Notes under the pieces: generated by a model
Told to the model about the DNA's origin: nothing
The model's input: only the letters and a program-made list of their open reading frames with translations
Database searches by the model: none
NCBI GenBank assembly: GCA_017470645.1
Contig: JAFUYJ010000026.1
Location: forward strand, 23,574 to 87,573
DNA length: 64,000 nucleotides
Reading direction: 5' to 3'
Source of the DNA: Clostridia bacterium
GTDB lineage: Bacteria; Bacillota; Clostridia; TANB77; CAG-508
In this document: positions 37,511-46,200 of the stretch, in pieces
How positions within the stretch are numbered: position 1 is the first letter of the stretch
Layout: each line of letters starts with the position of its first letter
Translations under genes and position numbers: made by a program

Positions 37511-37881
37511 ATTTTAGTAAAAAAATTAAGTTAAAAATTCAGAATAAATATTTAAATCTAAGAAAACAGCATATGGCGTTCTGCCATATGTTGTTTTTGT
37601 CTCTGTTTAACATCTAATTTTGTCGAATAAACACGAACGATTTTTCTTGACATCGGAATACTAAGTTGATATTATAGAGTTAATTTAAATTTGATAAGTG
37701 TTTATTTCAAAAATATTCATTTCAATTTTAATTATAATTTTTCGAAAAATTAATTCAGGGGTTTTGAAAAGAAAATCTTAATTTATAAGATCTATTCAAA
37801 CAGATTTATTCTTAAGTTCCATTGGAACAAAAAATCAATTTATCAAAAAATAAATATTAAACATGAAAAGGAGAAATGCCT
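37455..37881. other. 427-base intergenic region
   Basis: It holds the repeat fragment (37454-37510), a terminator (37563-37598) and then about 270 bases of very AT-rich sequence with no coding frame. A segment TTCAGGGGTTTTGAAAAG near 37755 loosely resembles the motif TTAAGGGGATTGAAAA upstream of two giant genes. No convincing promoter for the Rpn gene was found. Confidence 0.6.
37563..37598 (+). terminator. Rho-independent terminator of the giant RCC1 gene
   Basis: AAAACAGCATATGGC pairs with GCCATATGTTGTTTT around GTTCT, with a T run at the end. It lies about 110 bases after the stop codon. Confidence 0.85.
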
Positions 37882-38739
37882 ATGAAACTAAGCAAAAGAC
37901 CATATAAACCATATTCAGAAAACGAAAAAAGTATTAGGAGAGATGATATTTTTAAAATAGTATTAGGAACAAATGAAAGATTTGAGTATATGAAAGACTT
38001 TTTGGAAGGTGTACTTCATAAAGATATAACAAATATTGCTATAACTAACGACGTTGCATTAGATAAAATTCACGCAGATAATAAGTTGATGAGGCTTGAT
38101 ATTTTAGTAGAAACCGTAGACGAAAATGGAAAAAAGGAGAAAATAAATGTTGAACTTCAGAACAAAAACGAGTATAATATAAGGGAAAGAAGCGAAATAT
38201 ATGCAAGTGGAATATTGTATAATTCTTTAAAAACATCAGAGAATTATTTCGAAATGCCAAAAACAATTGTAATATGGATATTAGGGTTTAATATGTTTAA
38301 AGATGGTAGTTATCATGAAATTGCAAGAATAAAAAGAGATTTTAATAATGAGGAACTATCAGAAAAAATAGAATATCATTATATACAATTACCCAAGTTT
38401 TTGGAACAAGTAACAGAGATAACAACTAAGGAGGAGCAATGGCTTGCATATCTATCATGTAGCTTAAATGATAATGAGTTAAAGGAGTTGTTTAAAATGA
38501 ATAGGAGTATTGAAGAAATCAACAAAATAGTTGATATTGTTATGACAGATGATGATGTATGGGATGCCTTAAATACTAGAATTTTAAATAAACACTTAGA
38601 AATGGCAAAACGTGCTAAGGCTATTAAAGATGGAAAAGAAGAAGTAGCTAAAAAAATGTTAGAAAAGAAAATGTCTGATGAAGAAATTGTAGAATTGACA
38701 GGATTAAGTATTGAAGAAATAAATGAATTAAAAAATTAA
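37882..38739 (+). CDS. Rpn family recombination-promoting nuclease / PD-(D/E)XK transposase-like protein
   Basis: A 286-residue soluble protein of the Rpn/PDDEXK_2 group (TIGR01784 type). The fold is recognised from the opening 'DDIFKIVLGTNERFEYMKDFLEGVL', the nuclease core MRLDILVETVDENGKKEKIN with catalytic Asp, and VELQNKNEYNIRERS with Glu and Gln, followed by the usual YASGILYNSL. The C terminus has the helix-turn 'MSDEEIVELTGLSIEEINEL' seen at the end of many family members. Family knowledge: Rpn proteins are DNA endonucleases that promote recombination and often occur in many variable copies. The start at 37882 is preferred over the ATG at 37876 because AAAAGGAG ends at 37873. A 19-base inverted repeat follows the gene. 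Confidence 0.85.
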   Translation: MKLSKRPYKPYSENEKSIRRDDIFKIVLGTNERFEYMKDFLEGVLHKDITNIAITNDVALDKIHADNKLMRLDILVETVDENGKKEKINVELQNKNEYNIRERSEIYASGILYNSLKTSENYFEMPKTIVIWILGFNMFKDGSYHEIARIKRDFNNEELSEKIEYHYIQLPKFLEQVTEITTKEEQWLAYLSCSLNDNELKELFKMNRSIEEINKIVDIVMTDDDVWDALNTRILNKHLEMAKRAKAIKDGKEEVAKKMLEKKMSDEEIVELTGLSIEEINELKN

Positions 38740-38752
38740 TAACCTGAACAGT

Positions 38753-38820
38753 AAATTTGTACAGTGTACTAAACAAAACGTCTAAAAATGCAAATTTTGT
38801 ATAGTACACTGTACAAATTT
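38753..38820. repeat. perfect 19-base inverted repeat after the Rpn gene
   Basis: AAATTTGTACAGTGTACTA (38753-38771) and its exact complement at 38802-38820 flank 30 bases. Each arm contains the 11-base dyad GTACAGTGTAC. It could fold as a terminator for the nuclease gene, but no strong T run follows; two operator sites upstream of the prfA promoter are an alternative. Confidence 0.75.
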
Positions 38821-38837
38821 TGAATTTTATGAACCTC

Positions 38838-38866
38838 TTGCAATAATTACCAAAATGTAGTATAAT
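38838..38866 (+). promoter_or_regulatory. sigma-A-like promoter of prfA
   Basis: TTGCAA at 38838-38843 and TATAAT at 38861-38866 with a 17-base gap, 37 bases before the ATG. Confidence 0.8.
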
Positions 38867-38903
38867 AACAAAAGTTCAAATTAAAAAGAGGAGAGATAAT
38901 CTT

Positions 38904-39965
38904 ATGTTTCAAAAATTAGAAGATGTTGAAAAAAAATACATAGATTTAACAGAAAAGATAAGTGACCCAGACATAATTAACAATTCTCAAAACGAATGGA
39001 AAACATACATGAAAGAACATGCAGAGCTAGAACCAATTGTTATGAAATTCAGAGAATACAAAAAAACAGAAAAAGAATATGAAGAAGCAAAAGAAATGAT
39101 GAACGATCCAGAGCTAAAAGATTTAGCAGAAATGGAAATGTTAGAAAAGAAAGAAATGCTTCCAAAATTAGAAGAAGAATTAAAAATCTTGCTAATCCCT
39201 AAGGATCCAGACGACGATAAAGACGTTATTTGCGAAATAAGAGCAGGAACTGGAGGAGACGAAGCAGCACTATTTGCAGGAACATTGTTCAGAATGTACA
39301 GCATGTACTGCGAAAGAAAACACTGGAAACTAGAAATATTAAACGAAAACGAAACAGGACTTGGAGGATACAAAGAAATTTCATTCATGATTACAGGAAA
39401 AGGTGCATATAGCAGAATGAAATTCGAAAGTGGAACACACAGAGTTCAAAGGGTTCCAGACACAGAAAGCAGCGGAAGAATTCACACATCAGCTGCAACA
39501 GTTGCAGTTTTACCAGTTGTAGAAGATGTAGAAATAGAAATAAATCCAGCAGATATAAAAATGGATGTGTTCAGAGCATCAGGTGCAGGAGGACAACACG
39601 TTAACAAAACCTCATCAGCCGTAAGGCTAACACACATTCCAACAGGACTAGTTGCAGAATGTCAAACAGAAAGAAGCCAAGTTCAAAACAGAGAATATGC
39701 AATGAGATTATTAAAATCCAGATTATATGAAATTGAAAAAACAAAAAGAGATTCAGAATTAAGAGACGCACGTAAAACACAAGTAGGATCAGGAGATAGA
39801 AGCGAAAAGATAAGAACTTACAACTACCCACAAGGTAGAATTACAGACCATAGAATTGGTATGAGTATTTATCAAATGGAAGATTTTTTAAATGGAAATC
39901 TTGACGAAATGATAAACAACTTAATTGCAGCTGATAGAGCTGAGAGATTAAAAAGTGAAGATTAA
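38904..39965 (+). CDS. prfA: peptide chain release factor 1
   Basis: A 353-residue protein of normal RF1 length. The peptidyl-tRNA hydrolysis motif GGQ is at residues 229-231 within [20 protein letters not shown], and the upstream [20 protein letters not shown] and [20 protein letters not shown] segments are RF1 landmarks. It reads UAG and UAA stop codons on the ribosome and releases the finished chain. It stands as a single transcription unit between its own promoter and a strong terminator. Use of all three stop codons in this window agrees with standard decoding. In many Clostridia prfA follows rpmE-prmC; here the neighbours are an Rpn nuclease and a surface protein, so that context is lost. 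Confidence 0.97.
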   Translation: MFQKLEDVEKKYIDLTEKISDPDIINNSQNEWKTYMKEHAELEPIVMKFREYKKTEKEYEEAKEMMNDPELKDLAEMEMLEKKEMLPKLEEELKILLIPKDPDDDKDVICEIRAGTGGDEAALFAGTLFRMYSMYCERKHWKLEILNENETGLGGYKEISFMITGKGAYSRMKFESGTHRVQRVPDTESSGRIHTSAATVAVLPVVEDVEIEINPADIKMDVFRASGAGGQHVNKTSSAVRLTHIPTGLVAECQTERSQVQNREYAMRLLKSRLYEIEKTKRDSELRDARKTQVGSGDRSEKIRTYNYPQGRITDHRIGMSIYQMEDFLNGNLDEMINNLIAADRAERLKSED

Positions 39966-39997
39966 GATGTTTTGAGGGAGCGCTCCCTCAAAACATC
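39966..39997. repeat. minimal subfamily B palindrome
   Basis: A 32-base perfect palindrome, GATGTTTTGAGGGAGC joined to GCTCCCTCAAAACATC. It is only the outer ends of the 70-base subfamily B element (compare 14787-14856), as if the middle had been deleted precisely. Confidence 0.88.
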
Positions 39998-40000
39998 ATC

Positions 40001-40042
40001 AAAAGCCAAACCTTAGGGAAACCTAAGGTTTGGCTTTTTTTT
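40001..40042 (+). terminator. Rho-independent terminator of prfA
   Basis: A 17-base perfect stem (AAAAGCCAAACCTTAGG and its complement) with a GAAA loop, ending in a T run (40035-40042). Confidence 0.96.
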
Positions 40043-40144
40043 ATTTCCCTGCAGTTTTATATTTCAAAACTGTTACCAAAAAGAAATATAAATGTAATAT
40101 TTCTAACCCCAAAGTATTTCCGTAAAAAAACTAATAAAGACCTA

Positions 40145-40163
40145 TTTTTAAGGGGATTGAAAA
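40145..40163 (+). promoter_or_regulatory. 19-base motif shared with another giant surface gene
   Basis: TTTTTAAGGGGATTGAAAA is identical to 58397-58415, which lies about 100 bases upstream of the giant gene at 58517. Here it is 58 bases upstream of the ATG. The TTGAAA inside it could be a -35 element (with TAAAGT 17 bases on, 40180-40185), so the conserved TTTTTAAGGGGA would be an upstream binding site. Confidence 0.5.
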
Positions 40164-40220
40164 ACTTTTTTCTATATTGTAAAGTGGACTTAACATATTA
40201 ATTCGAAAGGAGAAAATACA

Positions 40221-43200
40221 ATGAGAAAGGGAAACGGAAAAAGCGTAATAGCAAAATTGGGAATAGCAGTTGTGGCATTTTTAATAATAGCAATATTAGC
40301 AGCTACTGCACAAAGATTGCTAAATTCAAAAGGCGAAACAAATGAAATAGCAAGCATAAACCTAAATGAGCCAATACCAACATCAGTTGGAAGTGAAGGT
40401 AATCCTACAACAGCTGCAGTAAGCATTAACGGAACATTTGGAAATGGAGATGTAGCAGGAGAAATTGTTTTAGGAGGAAATGATAGTGTAGGTAGCTGGT
40501 ATTCAAGCGGTGCGGCTTATCATGATGGTAAATATGCAAATGGTTACTGCTTAAATCATGGAGGTACATTACAAGGTACATATGTAGATGGAACAACATT
40601 AAAAGCTGAAGGGAAAAGTGCATATAGTATCAACAACAGTAAAAACACATCAGCAACCAATTCACTAAAATGGCTATTTGATAACATATATAGAATGAAC
40701 ATGACAAGTGCAGAAACAAGAAGAACAAGTGATAGTAAAGCTATAGATGCAGATAACTACAGAATAGTAGAAGCACGTGAATTAGATTTGTATAAGAAAA
40801 ACCTAAAGAACATATTAACTAAAAACAAGAAAAATGCAAATTTAGCAGATGCATCAGCTAAAGAAATATTTGTTGCACAACAATATGCAATTTGGTTTTT
40901 TACTAATAATATTAATTCAATAGAAGTACTTGCATCAGACTATCCTAGTTTAAATGCTGAGCAAAGAATAAATAAATATGTAGAGCTACACACAAATGCA
41001 ACAGAATATGCTATATATCAAGCTTTAGTTGCTGAAGCAAAAAAGAACGGAAATTACACAGGAGTAGGAACAAATGAAGTAACTATAACAAAAGCAAGCA
41101 ACTGTGCAATGGTTCAAAGTGGAAATGACGTTATAATAGGACCATATGTAGTAAATAATAGCATAAATAAAGCATACAGATTTTCATATAGCAACTTAAA
41201 ATTAAACAATAATACATCTGCAAAAGTATATCAAGCAGACAAATCAACAGAATTAACAAACAATGTTGTTACTAACTATAAAGGAAATATATATATAAAA
41301 ATTTCAAACTACCAAATGTCAGAAGCCAACGTAAAATATAACTTTACAGGAACATTAACTGCTTTATCATATAAAACAGAAGCTGTATTCTGGTCAAAGA
41401 ATGGTAAAGGAACAGGTGAAGGACTACAAGAAGTAGCAACAATTCATAGAACATCAAACCAAAAGAACCTTTCTCTAAAAGAATCATATGAAAGAAAAGT
41501 TACAGAAGGAACATACAAAATAACAGTTACAAAAGAAAACTGGCAAAACACAGCACTTGCAGGAGCAACATTTGCAATAAGAAAAGGAACATTCTCAAAT
41601 GGAGCAGTATCTGACATTTCAACAATAGGTGCACAAGGTGAATCAAAATACATAGCAGACAGTAACGCGATTACAGGAACAGATGAAACGGAAATATTAG
41701 AAATAACTGAATCAGCTGCTCCTTCAGGATATGCAAGATTCAATAAAAAAGTATATGTAGTATTAACATTCAAAACATCAGATGGAAAATATGCAATAAA
41801 CAATGTAAATGTAATTACAGGAGATTCAACTTCTAAATTAGAAACTTTAACAGATATATCAGATGTAGAAGCTACATTAACAGATGCAGAACCAACATAC
41901 GACTTTAAAGATGAGAACGGAAACGTGTATGCAATAACACGTAGAGGAGACACACAAATAGACGTATATATCAAAAATCCAAAAATAGACTTAGCATTAA
42001 AGAAAATGATTACACAAATCAAAAAGAACAACACAGAAGAATTTGTAGATGTAACAGAAAATACATTTAATGTTGGTAGACACAGTGAATGGGATGTTGA
42101 TACATCAACATTAGCAGATACAACAAATGCAACATACACAATGAACAAAACACCAGTAGAAGTTGAAGTTGGAGATGAAGTAACATATGCAATAAAAATC
42201 TTCAACGAAGGTGAAGTTGCTGCAAAAGCAGATAGAATTATAGACTACATACCAGCTGGATTAGAAGTAACAAAAGTAGTATACAATGATGTAGATATAA
42301 TGGCAAACCCAACAACATCAGTAGCTGCAAGAATAAATACAACAGAAGGATATAACAATGTATTAAATATAGAATTACACGGTACAGATGATTTTATACC
42401 AGCATATAACAGCGAAACAGGAGATATTCAAAACGCAGTAATATATGTAACATGCAAAGTAAAAGAAGGTGCAACAGGAGTATTAACAAACATTGCAGAA
42501 ATTACGGAATATCAAACAGCTCAAGGAGTAATAGCACAAGATATTGACTCTACAGCAAAAACAACAGATGGTTCAACAACAACATATGGTAACTGGACAG
42601 CGCCAAATAGTGAAGATAAATTCACAAATACAAAAGATTCAGATGCATGGAGAAATTACTCAAACAACAACGATAGTAAATTAGATGGACAATGGCATCC
42701 AGATTTCCTAGCACAAGATACAGGATTAAATGGAAACAAAGGTGACGATGATGACTTTGATAAACTTGTTGTAAAAGGAAAATATAATCTAACAATCAAA
42801 AAAGTAAACGAATCATCAAACAACGAAGTAATTAATGATGTAAAATTCAACATATCAAGAAACAATCAAATAACATCACAATCAGAAGAATTTACAAATG
42901 TAGAAACAGTTGATGGATTGATAGGATATGAAGAATCATTAAGTACATTAGATAACGGAACTATTTCATATACATTTACAGAAATCGAAAATGCAAATTA
43001 TGCACAATTATGGGCACCAATCAAGTTGAACTTAAACATAACAGACGGAAAAATAAAATCATACGATTTAAATTATGGAAATGCATCAAAGGCAATAGGA
43101 GAAACAAGTACAGAAAAAACATTTGCTATAACAGTTGATAATATTACATTATCAATAAAAGTAACTGTAGACTATGCAAAATCAAAGGTTACTGTTGAGA

Positions 43201-46200
43201 TTGGAAACAAATTAGCAACAAGTTCAGAATACAAAATTAGATTTAGAAAAGTATCTTCAGGAAATGGAGCACCTTTACAAGGAGTTACATTTACAGGAAC
43301 AAAACAATTAAATGAAGGTGAAGAGGTTGCTATAGGATTAAATCCTACAGATGAAAACGGATATACAAATGTATTATCAAATACAATAGACGCAAATACA
43401 TATACGTTAAATGATAATTATAATATTACAGAAGTAGACTTAGGAACAAACACTGGATATACAAAACTAAACAAAGAAATAAATATAACAGCCGCTAAAG
43501 CAATAACAAATGAAGAATATGGTATAGGAAGCTTTGGAATATTCTGTGATGGCAAATTCATGAGATTAAATTCAAATACTCCAACAAACAGCATAACAGT
43601 AGAGCAAGATGGTTTAGTATTTGAAATATTAGCAACTATGGAAGAAATTGATGGAGTGAAAGGCTTAACAATTACAGTGCCAAATGCACCAGACAATAAT
43701 CGTACAATAATACTAAATAAATTTAATAAAAATGACGATACAAAAATAAGAACACGTTGGTATGCAAGTATTAAAAATGAAACTACTGGTAAAGCTGTAC
43801 CACAAAAAATGTATTCAAACGGTGAGTTGGCATATACAGACAACATAGAAGCAAGTACAACAAGCATTTCTTATATAGTAAAAGAAACAAGGGCACCAGC
43901 AGGATTCATAAATGCATATTCAGGAAAATATATCAAATTACAAGTTGAATTAACAGCAGGAGAACCAACATCTGCAACAGCAACTGTATACAACAATTCA
44001 GATAATACAGTAGACGCTGAATTAACAGCAGATACATCTGCAAGCATAACTGAAATTGCTGGTAATAAAACAATAGTACTTAGTTTAAAAGACCCAGAAG
44101 TAGAAAGAATAATAGACTTAGCATTAAAGAAAGTTATAACAGAAGTTGACGGTGTAGAAGTAAAATCATCAAATGGATTCGATGCAAAATATGACAGATT
44201 AACAACTGGAGATGACAAAGTAAGAATCAACACAGCACCATTACTAAATGGTGAAACAGATGCTGAATACTTCTTAAACAAAACACCAATATTAGTACAA
44301 AAAGGAAGCAAAATAAAATATCAAATAAGAATTTATAACGAAGGTACAGACTTAGATTCAACAGCAAGTGAGATTAAAGACTACTTACCAACAGGATTGG
44401 AATTAGTAGATGTATATTATAAAGATGGAACAAGGTTAACAAGAGACACAGACTATACATATTCAAATAAAACATTAACAATCACAGCATTAGCTGATAA
44501 GGATTTAATTGCTAAATACAATGGAGGAGACACTCTATCATATGATTATGTTGTGGTTGAATGTCAAGTAACAGATACAGCAAAAGGAATTCAAACAAAC
44601 ATTGCTGAAATTTCAGAATACAAAACATCAGAAGGAGTTGTAACAAACAAACAAGATAGAGATTCAGAAACTGGAAACTGGGATGCTCCAAGCAGCAACA
44701 GAGATAACCAAAAATGGATTGATTATGCTGGAAACACATCAAACACAATTGATGATGGAGCTTTCAAAAACTACATCGGACAAGAAGACGATGATGACTT
44801 TGAAAAAGTAATAATTGGAGAAGTTGACTTAGTATTAAAGAAAGTAATCACAAACATAGGAGAAACATCAGTAAACGACTTAGATGCAGCATACCAAAGA
44901 TTCCAAGGTGGAGAAATAAATGTGTTCACAGATGATATGAACAGAAACGACAACGTAACAACAGCACAATACTTAATGAACAAAACACCTATTAAAGTAA
45001 AAATTGGTGATGAAGTAACATATCAAATAAGAATCTACAATGAAGGAAGCATAGATGCAACAGCAGCTGAAATTACAGATTACATTCCTAAGGGATTAAC
45101 CTTAAAATCTGTAAGCTACAATGGAAATACTTTAACTGCAGGAACAGATTATACTGCAAATGAAGAAAATGTATTAAAAATTAAAGCATTAAAAGGACAT
45201 TTAATAGAAAAATATAATGGAACAACACCAGCTTACGACTATGTAACAGTAGTTTGTACAGTAAATGGAGATAGAAGAGGTTTACTAACAAATGTTGCAG
45301 AAATTTCTAAATATGAAACAAGCATTGGAGAAATAACAGTAGATAGAGATTCTGAAACAACAGGAACAGGTGAATGGCAAGCTCCAACTGGAAGTGATAA
45401 AACTACATTAGATGGAAAATCTTCAAAAGAATGGGCAGATTACTATAAGATAACAACAAAAGGAGAATTCTTAGACTACCCAGGACAACAAGATGATGAT
45501 GACTTTGAAAAAATTATAGTAGAAACAAATTATAAAGTAGATTTCTATAAATTCCATGATGATGCAGGATTTAAACCTGTAAGTAATGCAGTTATAAATA
45601 TTAATGGAGAAGATTACACAACAGATACATTTGGAGATATAGATTTTGGAACAAAAGAATTCACATCAACGAGCCAAAGAATTGACTTTAACATCAATGA
45701 AGTAGATATTGATGGATATGTAAAAATAGACAAACCAATCTATATAACATTTGTTGCAGCTGAAGGAGAAAATGGTGGAACAGTAATTTCTGCATATGAT
45801 ATATGTACAACTGGAAACAATGTATATAACAGATACAGAGTAAATAAAGATGATTATACAGCAACTTTCTATATTAAAGATGTAAAAGGAAATAGAGTTA
45901 GATTATTTATAAATATTGAGACAAAAGATGGAGTTTCTAATGTATCTATAGGACTTGAAAACAAAATAGCTGATAGACCTTATGAAATAAATCTATACAA
46001 AGTTGATGAAACAACAAAAGAACCTATAGAAGGATCAAAATTTGAAATCACTCCTGTAGGAAATAGAATAGAAAAATATGAAGGTGGATATCTATCAGAA
46101 GAAACAGTAGAAACTAATGAAAATGGACTTGCTAAAGTAGGAACATTTGTGTATAACAGAGCGCTTAGAGATAGATTTGAAATTAACGAAATTGAAACTT

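Noticed and set aside
38753..38820. A copper- or beta-lactam-type (CopY/BlaI) operator
   Set aside because: The dyad is TACA, one base, TGTA, whereas those operators have two bases between the half sites.
41444..42205. Long minus-strand open frame opposite the thioester protein gene
   Set aside because: Composition reflects the reverse of the plus-strand codons; no ribosome site or family similarity.
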